This document shows, piece after piece, positions 53,401-63,582 of a stretch of 64,000 nt of DNA. The notes below the pieces were generated by a model, which saw only the letters and a list, made by a program, of their open reading frames with translations, did no database searches and was not told the origin of the DNA. Source of the stretch: Avena insularis (lineage: Eukaryota; Streptophyta; Magnoliopsida; Poales; Poaceae); contig CM042688.1 in assembly GCA_023614405.1 (NCBI GenBank), forward strand, positions 441,244,028 to 441,308,027, read 5' to 3'. The stretch's first letter is position 1. Each line of letters begins with the position of its first letter. The position numbers were made by a program, and so were the translations under genes.

Positions 53401-56393
53401 CGGTTAACTGGGCTGGATCTGAGGGGGTGCTGGGCCGTGCAGAGGCGGGCTGGCCCAAGCGGCGCTAGAGGGGGCGCGCGCGGCGCGGGTTTGAACCTGA
53501 CGGGCAGGGCTCGTCCGTTAGTGGGCGAGGGGCGCGAAGAGGTATCGGCGGTGATGGGCCGTTCGATCTAGTGCCGATCGACGACTCCCAGTCATCGTTC
53601 ATGACAAAAGAAGAGGCCGGCGACGAAAACCCTAGGGGGCGGCGTGGCTCGCCGGGGAAGCTTACCAGGGGCTCGGGGGAGGTCGGGGAGGTGACGGGGC
53701 AAGGCGGTGGACGACGACGAGCACGGGGATGGTCGACACAGCGAGGATGGTCTCCAGGAAACGGCTCGCACGACGGTGGCCGAGGGCTATCTCGTCGGAG
53801 CTCAGCAACAACGACGGAGGAGATGGTCCTGGGCAAGAAAAGGGGCACGGTTAGATAGAGGAGGAGGAGAGGGTCACGACAAGGTGACATACAAGAGGAG
53901 AGGATCTAAGAGGAGGAAGCTACGCTCAGATCTTGAGCAAGGCCGAAGCTTCCTCTTCTTCTTGTTCTGGACAGCACAGAGTAGAGGAGAGGGAGTGGAG
54001 CTTGGGGGAAGTGAGTGGAGGGGAGAGGGAGCAAATGAGGCAGGAGGGGTGTTGGGGGTGGCCTCTGGCCTTTAGAGGAAATGCCCACTTTGGACATGGG
54101 GGAGGGGTACTGCTAGCCAGGGATTGGCCTAGAGGGCGGTGGGGAAGGGTAAGAGGGGGATTTGGTCAGGCTGAGAGGGGGTAAGGCCGCTGTGGTAATT
54201 AAATGGGGTAAATCCTTGTAATATATGGGTGTCTCTCTCTCTCTACTAATCCAAGGGTAAAAGGGGCAAGGGCAGGGGTGGAGCTACAATTCTCACGACT
54301 AGGGGAGTAGTGGTGGCTGGAGAGGAGTGCTTGACAAGCTTTGGGGATGGGTTGGTCTTGGTCTAGCTCAAGTTTGATTGTTTTGCAAAATTTGATCCCA
54401 AGAGGGATTACGAAGGAGTTCCCTTATCTATGTTGTAAAGAGTGGGGTAGATGGTACTGGTAGATAGATGAGGTTAAATGACCTCTCTAGGAATTATATG
54501 AGATTTTTCAAAGGAGTTTTAGTCCACTTAACACTATTTATTCAAAAAGAGTAGAAGTAGTTTCTAGAAGATCATTTGATTTTATTACATTGGGCAAGGT
54601 GGGTTTCTGGTGTGAGAGGGTCCCAAATGTGAATACACACTTAGGGGAATTTTCCCAAGATTTATTGGGGATTAAAAGTATTTCAAACAATTATTATTCC
54701 AATTCAACCATTTAAGAAAATGGGAAAAAAGAAATAATAAAGCTCTTCACAAATATTTATTCTTGAGATATGAACATAGGGTATGATATATGGAACTCAC
54801 ATGAGCCAAAAGTTGGGGAAGTGTTTTGACAAAAACCAAACCTTCCATTGGAAAAAGGGGTTTTGAGATTTTGCCTCTTAAAGGAATTAAATAGATTTGG
54901 AGCCATAATAATTATGGATAATATTTGAGAAATCTTGATGATCAAGGTAGATGATGTAGACAAGGTGTAGCAAGCATTTGCAACCTTCGTAATTGGAATT
55001 CCAACTTGAATAAGATGGAGAACAAGGAGTTGTGGATCTAGGGAGATGTTATTTTTATACCACCAAAACCTTGTTAGATCTTGGAGCTCAGAGCTCACCT
55101 TGATGCCAAGAATGGATGGATAGGTAGACCAAGTCATATATATGATCATGGCAGAAGGAATTTGGATTGGTTACATTTGAGGTGATCTAGATGCGATGGC
55201 AAACTTTGTTGAAAATAAGGCTACCATACCAGATGAGTCATGATGCCTTATACACCAGATGGGTTTAAGAAGCATAGTGTTCCACTTGGAACAAGTGAAG
55301 TAGATTCTGATGGACCTATATGAGTAGAACACAACCATGCAAAGAGTTGGTCCATAGAAGGTTGGATGATGGTGTGAGCTTCTGCCAAAGTAGGCATGAT
55401 GACTAGATTTGCAGGAAATGTTATTTTCTTGCCTACAAAACCATCAAGAACAAGTAGGTTGGAGGTTGATCTAACCAAGGGAAAAAGTGGGCCTTGGTAG
55501 TCCTTAGGATGGTTAACAAGATGGTTTAGGTGCATTTTCAAAAATGCACAAGGGTCGAGAAAGGGAGGCATTCATAAAGGTGATGTTGAAATAGTTTCTA
55601 GACTTTGTCAAATTTGGCAGTTTTGAGGATTTTGACTAGAGTATGAGAGGGAAGGTTTTTGGAGGGGTTGCAAGGTACCAAAGCATCATAGAGAGGTTGA
55701 TTTTGAAGTGTAGATTGAGTAGAAGGGATCCATGTCTGTATTCTTGCTTAGGGGGTGATGATTTGGAAACATCTTGATCCTAGTGATGAGCTCCTAGGGT
55801 GGCTCATACTAGTCCCTAAGCAAACAAGTCAAACAGTAGATCAAGGCAACTTATCAGACAGCAGATCAAGGACTCTCATCTTATAAACTAAGGAAAACCA
55901 CTACTGGGGTTACCATCAAGATTATCTTGAGGTAAGGTTGGGGGCATTTTCAAGAGGTTGGATTTTTGAGTAAGATGAGAGTCCTTGGTACCTCTACCAA
56001 GAGTAGAATTCAAATGCTTTGAAAGTTTTGGGAAAAACTAGAGATAAGATTAGTTGAGCGTTCTGTCTTGAAAACATAAGGAGATTATATTATATATCTC
56101 TCCATAGTTTTGTCAATAGAAGCTACTAAAATAGTTTTGGTTACATAAGCATCTTGGCTCAGGTTTTGAAATACCAGAACATTTGAGAATATGTCAAATG
56201 AGCCAGGATAGTTTTGTTAAATTGCTTTGTCAACTGATGGTGAGGTAAGGAGTATCATATGGTATACACTCACCTGCACAAGCACAAACAAATAACAAGC
56301 AATACTGCACTAATGAACAAGAGAAAGTTTTTGTTCCCCCTGATTTTTGCATTCTGAACAACTAATCAGGGTTGCAGAAATTGGGATGTTACA
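50471..56393 (-). repeat. Putative 5.9-kb 5' LTR of E3
   Basis: The outer end GGGATGTTACA (56383-56393) reads TGTAACATCCC on the minus strand, and the inner end lies beside the primer site. No second LTR is in the window, so the length is inferred from the two boundaries only; a nested insertion within it could inflate it, although none was recognised. It contains no convincing gene. Frames such as 51532-51825, 54757-55149 and 55248-55571 have no recognisable domain. Confidence 0.5.
53420..54190 (-). other. GC-rich island in the E3 LTR
   Basis: A sharp GC-rich zone inside AT-rich LTR sequence, with CpG-rich words (GGGGGCGCGCGCGGCGCGGG near 53470). Overlapping frames on both strands (53465-53890, 53571-53858, 53707-54075) reflect composition, not a gene. 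On the minus strand CCATATATTAC at about 54218-54228 lies just upstream and could be a TATA box, making the island the start of the transcribed R region. This is inference. Confidence 0.4.
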
Positions 56394-57388
56394 GATGCGT
56401 ACATGTGCCAGTATCATAGCCACTCTAGAAGAAACACTACAGGTTATTTGCATGCTGAAACTGAGACATATTAAGTTAGAGCAGCAAAGCAGGCGAAAAA
56501 ACACCATGTTTGTTGTCAAAGAATTTAAAATTTGGCATTGTCCTAATATAACAAATCAAGGCATCAACACGTGTGTCTCATGCAGACTAACTGAACTAGT
56601 GTGGTAATGAATGTAGGAAATCAAGCAACTCGACTCTTTCCCTCATAAACTAATCATATCACTGCATAACGGAAATATAGAAATATAGCAAAAAGAGGTG
56701 CATGAGATTCCTTCAGCTACTTAGAACTGGTCGGGACAACAAAGCATTAACCTAAAATATAAGAATAGCGTTTAAAAATGGTCTATAGTATGAACTAGCC
56801 AAAAAAGTGACCTCCAACCACAGGTGGCATTGCTTTAATCATCAGGCAACTATGATAGTACCTTGGAAAAACAAGTAATAGACCAAGTGTCTTAAATAGA
56901 CTACCAGAATCATTTCAGACAAACAAGATATCAACCATTCCTTTTCAGTAGCCAGATCATTCAAATATTTTGATCGTCGGGCCAGTAAATTAAAAAAGAA
57001 GTCATTTGCCGCCAAAACAATAGTTGGATGCATCCAAAAAGTAGCACAAACCTTCTTTGTAATGCCTACAGTTATTGTAATTCCAACTGCTAAAAGTATC
57101 ATTGTACATATAACCAGGCAAGAAAATCTAGTAGACAAACAAGCAAATGATACATTGTGCACCTTGTAAGGTCAATGAAGTATTTAAACAATGTATGTCT
57201 AGGAACGACGCTAGAATATAGCATTGATGCAATCACAAGTCAACTAAAAATTCACAGGAACCATAACCAATTGAACCATATGGTGGCTAATATTAAACTC
57301 GTAAGATCATCTGATGATGTTTGATGAAAATCCCTTGTTTATTATTAATCAAACATTGTATTTCTCACAGAAATTGCCATCCCTAGTT
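56394..57388. other. AT-rich spacer, no gene recognised
   Basis: Flank of E3. The first 5 bp, GATGC, would be the E3 target duplication if the other end were visible. The minus frame 56842-57162 (106 codons) is hydrophobic with no recognisable domain. Confidence 0.35.
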
Positions 57389-57444
57389 TGGACTGATGGG
57401 GCTCAAACCAGCCACTTCGCCTTGACAGGGCGGTGCTCTAACCA
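57389..57444 (-). tRNA. Plastid-like tRNA-Asp(GUC) fragment, 5' part missing
   Basis: The minus strand reads TGGTTAGAGCACCGCCCTGT, then CAAGGCGAAGTGGCTGG, then TTTGAGCCCCATCAGTCC. This is close to my recollection of plant organellar trnD: part of the D arm, an anticodon loop CTGTCAA with anticodon GTC, variable region, T arm (GTTTGAGCC) and acceptor 3' strand CAGTCC. The acceptor 5' strand and start of the D arm are absent and the anticodon stem has lost a base, so it is not a functional tRNA. It is probably nuclear-integrated organelle DNA or a tRNA-derived retroposon fragment. Confidence 0.65.
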
Positions 57445-57689
57445 TTTATGTTAAGAAAATCATTACATTGCTTTAATTATGAGCAAACCAAAGAATCAAA
57501 TTGGCAATAGACTCTATATGTGCATCATGTAGAGTAGCTATTGAGGTAATGAATTAAGCAATCAAACAACAAATGCATGATAGACTTCCAGATCATATTA
57601 ACATGGTCATAGTACATATATATAGTAATTGGGGATCATATTAGATGATAATAGCTATGACAATCTCACTATGAATAGTCTAGACAGAA

Positions 57690-57765
57690 CTCCCTCCGTT
57701 TCAAAATATAAGATGTCATGGGTTTTGTGAAACGAATGTATCTAGACACCCTTTAGTGTTGGTAG
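57690..57765. mobile_element. Half of a Stowaway-type MITE
   Basis: CTCCCTCCGTTTCAAAATAT, GTGAAACGAATGTATCTAGACA and CCTTTAGTG match the left half of Stowaway elements elsewhere in the window; no right half follows. The sequence continues into unrelated DNA at about 57765. Confidence 0.7.
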
Positions 57766-58780
57766 AGTAACTTGGACTAGTATTGTATGCATTTTTACTT
57801 GTCCAAGTTACTCCCCACCAAGACCAAGTAATTTAGACTAGTCTCATACATATAACACTAGACTATGTACTACCTCCAGAGTGCATATAAGCTCAATCAT
57901 GGTGGTGATCTCTAATATTATAATAGAATATAGATTAGCATAAAAGTGGATATACTTCAATCACCACCACCTAATCATGGTCTAGTTAACGTATATATAT
58001 AGATAGATAGAAGATCATCAGTTAAATATAGCAAAAAGAGATCTCCACCATTATTGAGTGAGAAAATTGAATTACAAATCAAGGGATTTATGTTCGGTCT
58101 TTGTGAAGTACCGTTAAGGTCATCTTATTCTAATCATTGGCCAACTCATGTGGTGCCAACACTAGACAATGTGACTACCTCCAGAGTGTATTCAAACTCT
58201 TAATTATAGCAAAAAAATACAATAATAAACTATGAATTAGCATAAAAGTGGATATACTTAAATTACCACCACATAATAGATAGATAGATGAACACAAGTC
58301 AAATAAAGAAAAAATAGATCATCACCAAAATCAAGTGATCACATTGAATTATAAATCGAGGGATTTACGTCTGGTTTTTGTCCAGTCTTGGTTAAGGTCA
58401 ACCTTGTTCTAATAATTAGCCGAATCATGTGGTATCTCATACAAACAAGCATCTGACACTGTGCACATGTAATACTACATCCAATCATGATAATAACCAT
58501 GTTAAGTGCCTTAAAACATGCCATGTAATACTACATCCAATCCAAAGCAAATAAGGCATATAAATTTTTCGCAAGTCAATCAACAGAAAATTGGACCAGG
58601 TTTGTAGAACATACCAGGAACATCTACCATACCAAACCAACACCATTCGATACATCGGGGCATATATTTTCATAGTCGCAAATGCCACAAATTAACCCTT
58701 ATTATATTTTTCTATGATCTTGTAAAAGTCATCATTGTTTGACTTTAAAGTTGTATAGGCCTTCTTTTACGGAATGGATG
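57766..58780. other. AT-rich spacer with a local degenerate repeat
   Basis: The segment 57850-58150 (CTACCTCCAGAGTGCATATA, GCATAAAAGTGGATATACTT, ATAGATAGATAGAAGATCATC) recurs in part at 58170-58400 with an offset of about 300. No gene is recognised. Confidence 0.5.
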
Positions 58781-58782
58781 TA

Positions 58783-58931
58783 CTCCCTCCGTTTCAAAAA
58801 GTATAAGTCATCATCTAGACCATTTTAGTGTGTAGGTTCATGTACGTTTGGAGTAAACCTACTCACTAAATGGTGTCTAGATACACTCCTATCACAAAGC
58901 TAAAACATCTTATATTTTGAAATGGAGGGAG
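58783..58931. mobile_element. Stowaway-type MITE 3 (complete)
   Basis: CTCCCTCCGTTTCAAAAAGT and TATTTTGAAATGGAGGGAG are terminal inverted repeats; TA flanks at 58781-58782 and 58932-58933. Inner arms (TAGACCATTTTAGTGTGTAGG / CCTACTCACTAAATGGTGTCTA) also pair. Length 149 bp. Confidence 0.92.
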
Positions 58932-58933
58932 TA

Positions 58934-59539
58934 GTACACAATAGGCGGCAGCTACTGTCGGAGCTTAATTGAAACAAACAATAATGGCATAACTTATAGA
59001 GGGAATGCAAAACCAACAAGTTTAGAGACTTAAAATTTGCGATGAATTACGTAAGAGAAGGAAGATACTGTGTTTGTTTAGAACAACCAGATTGAAATTA
59101 AAATAGCATAAATTCTGAACTTGTAGAGAAGGGAATGTTAACCTACATGTTCAATGGCTTAAAACTACCAAGAACTCTAAAATTACATGCAGTCAGTATT
59201 GTAGCAACAGACAAAGCAAGTGCACTTTATGATGACATAACTTATGAACTTGATGAACAGGTAGGCAGCCTCACATGTTCAGTGAATTAACATTTGCCAT
59301 GAACTGCATAATACCAATGAACTCTAATGATGTCTATTTTGTACTACCAAATTTGTTTATGTATATTAAGAGTAATTGTTGGTCAAAGAAAAACACGCAT
59401 AACAAGGACGCCTTATACCTCGAAACAGAAGGAGTAGTTTAACGCCTGGATTTAACATAGACTACACCGGATTTATCAAGGGAGAGTGGGATATCAATTA
59501 AGCCAGTATTGAGGCAGGAATTTACCACCAATACATAAA
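58934..59539. other. AT-rich spacer, no gene recognised
   Basis: No long frame or repeat of note. Confidence 0.3.
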
Positions 59540-59950
59540 TGCAGTTCATTGTCGCAGGCTCATACCTGCTATATTGAAACGAACGAACAAGCAGATCTGG
59601 TTTACCTAGGCCACAACATCGTTTACGCATACAAAGCATCTTTGCGGATGATGTCAAGGATGCCGAGGGTGCCCGGTAGTGGTGAGTCGGGCTGAAGCAG
59701 ATAGATCTCGGTGGCGTCGGTGAAGCAGATCTGTGGAGGTTGTTGATGGGTCTGACTTGCTTGACAAGATGGCCAGTGAAGGAGATTCGGTGTAGTGCAT
59801 GTCATCGTCGGTGAAGCAGATCTGTTATGACCGATTATGGATTCAAGGCGCTGCACAAGAGCATCGGTGAAGCAGATCCGGTGTAGTGAAATGTTGAGTC
59901 CATGAAGCAGATCTAATGTAGCACACACCAGCGTAGGTGAAGCAGGTCAG
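59540..59950 (-). repeat. Inverted homologue of the 29.3-29.9 kb block
   Basis: On the minus strand it carries GATCTGCTTCACCGACG-type units about four to five times (an irregular 45-60-bp repeat), then GGCACCCTCGGCATCC, GATGCTTTG, AGGTAAACCAGATCTG, ATAGCAGGTATGAGCCTG and ATGAACTGCATTTATG, matching 29672-29935 in order. The 101-codon minus frame (59623-59928) has no recognised domain. Confidence 0.6.
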
Positions 59951-60094
59951 GTGTTGTGGACTAGGGAGTCGGAAAAACTAACATGGTTGTATGGAAGAGG
60001 GTGTCAGGCGAAGTAGGGTTCGGTAGGGTGGATGTCGGCTGATCCCGTAGACTAGTCAGGAGTATATGGTATAGAGGTATGGCGTGTAGGCCGG

Positions 60095-60372
60095 TGAATT
60101 GCGATGATGCAGGAGCCGGAGGTGGGATAGGGGGTTTCGGGTGGCGCTTGGGTCGGCGAAGTGCGGCGGTTATGTTCCGGTGCGGTGCTGCAGGATCTGG
60201 AGGTGTGATAGGGGGTGGGTGGCATGTAGGTGGGAGAAGTGCGGCGGAGATGATAACGGTGCGGTGGTGCAGGTGCTGGAGGTGAGAGGGGGTGGGTGAC
60301 GTGTAGGCCGGCGAAGCGCTGCGGGGATGGGCCGATGCGGTGGTGCAGGAGCCGGAGGTGAGAAAGGGGTTA
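60095..60372. repeat. 78-bp GC-rich tandem repeat, four copies
   Basis: GGAGGTG followed by GGATAGGGGGT-like sequence occurs near 60116, 60198, 60276 and 60351 (spacing 82, 78 and 75). The unit includes GTGCGGCGG, GATGCAGGAGCCGGAGGTG and CGTGTAGGCCGGCGAAG variants. Gly/Arg-rich or Pro-rich frames across it are composition artefacts. Confidence 0.85.
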
Positions 60373-60450
60373 GGGTTTTTTGGAGTGATTTGGGGGTAAT
60401 GGCATCGGTGGAAGGTGGACTACCCAGCTTCATAGCAGCAGGGACCCCCG

Positions 60451-60468
60451 CCCCCCCCCCCGGGGGGG
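60451..60468. other. C11-G7 homopolymer junction
   Basis: Eleven C followed directly by seven G. It is a possible sequencing or assembly weak point and separates the 78-bp repeat region from AT-rich DNA. Confidence 0.7.
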
Positions 60469-60857
60469 ATTATGAACCATACCCACGCCCCGACATTAGT
60501 AGATAGGCCATTATTAGGGGTAGAAAAGGAATTTTGTACGGCTACAACTTGGGGCTTGTGACCACTCGAAATATTTCGGTGGAGGTGAGACAGGAGAATT
60601 TGCCGCTCTAGGATTTTGAATTTGGCTATACAATTCAAAAATATAGAATAATAATATCCCATCCTATCTTAGGAGTATCTATAGTCCAATCACTAGAAAA
60701 AATAGTTTATTGTAATGTCCTAGCCTTTTAGGTACGGAATATTTCCGGAGCTATTTCTGCAAAAATAAGGTCTCTACCTTCGGCACAATTACGTACACAC
60801 ATGAAGGCACGTAGTAAGATGAACTAGAGTAGTATGTTTCCCACTATGACCAGCCTA

Positions 60858-61250
60858 ACAGGATCTCTAGTGGCTAGTGTATCCGGTAGTCTAAGCCAAA
60901 TATAGACCACCATGGACCAAAAAATGCATCCGGTGGCTTCTGTATTTGGTGGTCTAAAATTTAGACATCCTCCAAACAGGCTACTCGTTGTCCATATTTG
61001 GACAATCGAGCCACCATTTCTCAAGCAAAGTTTGTCGCTCACGAGTTCGCTCCCGCGCCAAATCAGAGCATTTGTTGTACTGATTTTCTATGTATATTGA
61101 CTATTTGTGTGCATATAGACATATAGACTATCAAATTTAGACTATCCACTAGAAAACTAAAGTCCTGTAAAAAGTAATATTTTTACACCATTATCTATAA
61201 AGTGAAGATGTAAACTACCAAATTTAGACAACCCACTAGAGATGCTCTAA
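60858..61250. mobile_element. MITE-like element with GAGCATCTCTAGTGG termini
   Basis: The left GGATCTCTAGTGGCTAGTG and right CCACTAGAGATGCTC are imperfect inverted repeats. Inside are repeated TTTAGAC..CCACTAGA words. GAGCATCTC-type ends are common in grass MITEs. Superfamily and exact ends are not assigned. Confidence 0.45.
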
Positions 61251-61497
61251 GGCCTTCCACGGCGTGGTCGATTCCCAATAGATAGAAAAGTTGCCACCTC
61301 ATAACGATGCCTAGAAATTCTTTTGAGGCACCGAGCTCCCAATGTGATCACTTTGGCCAAAAATAAATAGCTGGCCCATAACATGATAAACAAATTAACT
61401 AGACCAATCTCCATGGCTTATCTTTGGTGAACGTCCACTCAACAACATGCATAGTACACATATATTTCTATTCTATTGGGTGAAGAGTTTGGAGCAT

Positions 61498-61517
61498 CGG
61501 AGCACCTAGGTGCTCCG
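61498..61517. repeat. Perfect 20-bp palindrome
   Basis: CGGAGCACCTAGGTGCTCCG is its own reverse complement. It sits in a GGAGCATCGGAGC context; the same type of word is common near the termini of grass transposons, so it may be an element end. Confidence 0.8.
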
Positions 61518-61639
61518 GTTCCCTAAAAAAAATTGCTGGCATCAATCAGGCAACGGAGGGCACCAGTGCCTGATTCTTGTAAAGTGATTTGGGCACCGAT
61601 TTTTTCACATGTTGCGGAAGGCCTAAGAGACTACCAAAT

Positions 61640-62205
61640 TTAGACAAGCAACTAGATATCAAGGCAAAAATACTAGCGTGCTATTTAATTTAATGTGGCT
61701 TTTCTCCACACGATATGAAAGTTATAGCATGCTAATAACGCGCTATTTTACAGAACATCTTTTTGTAAAAATTTAAAAATATAATCGGTATATCATGAAT
61801 ATAAATGATTTCAGCATGTAATGAATTGCCTAGAGTAATACTTCCACATCCATAATCGATAACTGGCAGGGCTGAATCTAGGTACAGCGCCAGGTGCTGC
61901 AGGAGGAGGCGGTGGCTTGACACAATCACTTAAGTTTAAGAATCAAATTTGCATTGTATGTTTGCTTACTTGACACATTCTTCATATGTTATCTTACTCT
62001 AGAATCACCAACAAAAAAATAACGCCCTATAGTTGAAATAGGGCTAACGCTATGATGTTTTAGCGCGATATAGCATGCTATTTAAAAAATAGCGCCATAC
62101 CGAGCAAAATCTTTAAAAAATATTGTGCACTCTCCAAATACGCTATATCACGCTACATAGCGTGAAATAGCGCACTATTTTTTCCATGCTAGAGATGCTC
62201 TAAGA
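61640..62205. repeat. AT-rich segment with repeated TAGCGCGCTATTT motifs
   Basis: AGCGTGCTATTTAA, AACGCGCTATTTTA, TAGCGCGATATAGC, ATAGCATGCTATTTA and AGCGTGAAATAGCGC recur in both orientations between 61675 and 62180 and could fold. GATGCTCTAAG at the right is the same word that ends the preceding MITE-like element. No coding content. Confidence 0.45.
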
Positions 62206-62272
62206 CTGGTCTGAGTGGTAAGTAACTTGGAGTAGTAATATGCATACATTATGCTAAAGACTATCAAAAGTA

Positions 62273-62396
62273 CTCCCTTCTTCCAGAAATAACTGAGTTG
62301 GTTTTGTCTAGATTTGAATATATTTAGACGCATTTTAGTGTATATATACATTTGAATCTAGACAAACCCAAGTAAGTTATTTATGGACGGAGGGAG
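62273..62396. mobile_element. Stowaway-type MITE 4 inserted in a repeat core
   Basis: CTCCCTTCTTCCAGAAATAA and TTATTTATGGACGGAGGGAG are terminal inverted repeats with TA on each side. TTGAATATATTTAGACGC and the opposite arm also pair. It splits a copy of the mosaic-family core (CTAAAGACTATCAAAAG before it, TTTTTTAGATGATAAAATGG after it). Confidence 0.88.
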
Positions 62397-62398
62397 TA

Positions 62399-63420
62399 GT
62401 ATTTTTTAGATGATAAAATGGAAAAGAAGATCCAACTGCTGGTAATGTTGGGATTCAAGAGTATTGATCCAACGCTGGAAATGTATACGAATAACTTTGA
62501 ATATTGACCGTTGGATCAAGACTCATGAATCCCAACATTTCTAGCTGTTGGATCTTCTTTTCCATTCTATCATCTAGAAGATTTTATTGATAGTCTTCAT
62601 CACAATGAATGGTATGCAAAAAACTCTAAGAACACTTCTCCATCATTCTATAATCTTCTCCATCATTTTCTCTAGACCATGTTACTAGAATTTTCAAGTT
62701 TTAGATAGCTAATAAACGTTGACTTCTAAATGATATAAAAGTACAAGAACCAAATATACACCCATACTTTATAGATGTTGATCAAATTTATATTTTTTAT
62801 GCTTTACCTATTAAAATTTTATATAGTGGTGATATGCCGAACGTCTAGGTACTATTCAACACGAATCCAGCTCCTCTGAACCATTGGATCTAACAGCCTA
62901 ACGGACAGGATTCGTGCTATGGATGCAATTCAAAATTGCTCCATTGTAATAGTAGAGAGAATATAGCCTACTATGCTATGAGATTTTTGGGGGTGGTGAC
63001 ATGATGGTTCTCGAAAATGGTGAAGTTTTCTCTAGGTACTATTCAACACGAATTCATGTGCTATGAACCATTGGATCTAATAGTCCAATGGTAAGGATTG
63101 GTGCTAAGGATCCAATTCAAAACTGTTCCATTATAATGGTAGAAATATAGTGGTAAGATAAGATAAGATAAGAAATAACTAGTGAGTTGCAAGTGCCTTG
63201 CACGTGAGAATCAGATAATATAAGTATGACATATCATTTTTTATATAAAATTATAGTAGTAGGTGAAACTCAAAAAATATTTATACTTTCGAGCTTCGTT
63301 CATAAAGTATCCCGTGTGTTTGGTTCTTGTACTTTTTGTATAATCTAGAAATCAACCTATAGCCGTAAATAACCCACGTCCGTAAAACTTATCCGTAAAT
63401 AAATTATATTCTATAGGAGT
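62399..63420. repeat. Mosaic repeat family (A, D and core), partly inverted
   Basis: The core appears in plus orientation at 62405-62475 and then inverted at 62509-62600. Inverted A follows (TCTCTAGACCATGTTACTAG, TATAGATGTTGATCAAATTTA, 62660-62830), then inverted D (62845-63130, two copies), then forward A (GGTAAGATAAGATAAGATAAG, GTTGCAAGTGCCTTGCACGTG, 63150-63400). It links this end of the window to the arrays at 12.6-21.4 kb. Confidence 0.8.
62409..62574. repeat. Hairpin formed by two opposed repeat cores
   Basis: Arms 62409-62474 and 62509-62574 (66 bp each) are near-complementary, e.g. TGGAAAAGAAGATCCAAC and GTTGGATCTTCTTTTCCA, with a 34-bp loop. It would form a long stem in RNA. Confidence 0.85.
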
Positions 63421-63582
63421 ACGTGGGTGGGGCAAGGGGGAAACTGCATGCCCTTTTGTCTCTAGAACCGCTCATGCATGCATCTCCCGATCTTCCTAGC
63501 GGTTCCTTTCTTCTGTATCTCATTCCTTTTCTGTCACCCGGCCGGACCTCTACGAAACAAAAGAAGGCACTAATCATAGTCC

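Larger units (their letters stand above)
47860..56393 (-). mobile_element. LTR retrotransposon with very long LTR and three-knuckle gag (E3), truncated
   Basis: Reading leftward on the minus strand: LTR start TGTAACATCCCAATT at 56393, a putative LTR of about 5.9 kb, a tRNA-iMet primer site at 50453-50464, a gag-like ORF starting at 50237, and a zinc-knuckle ORF to 47892, where E2 begins. No pol is left. A Cassandra TRIM (49233-50000) is nested in gag. The LTR start is similar to that of E1 (TGTAGCATCCCAATT), and both LTRs contain a GC-rich zone, so E1 and E3 may be related. The architecture recalls large Triticeae elements with LTRs of several kb, such as the LARD type, but here a coding gag is present. 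Family name is not assigned. Confidence 0.6.

Noticed and set aside
53465..54184. Several 80-140-codon ORFs in the E3 GC island
   Set aside because: Overlapping frames on both strands with Pro/Arg/Gly bias and no domain; explained by GC content.
47411..56393. E2 simply nested in E3
   Set aside because: The left flank of E2 is satellite, not E3, and no target duplication matches ATCAC on the right.
57389..57444. Functional tRNA-Asp gene
   Set aside because: The acceptor 5' strand and start of the D arm are missing.
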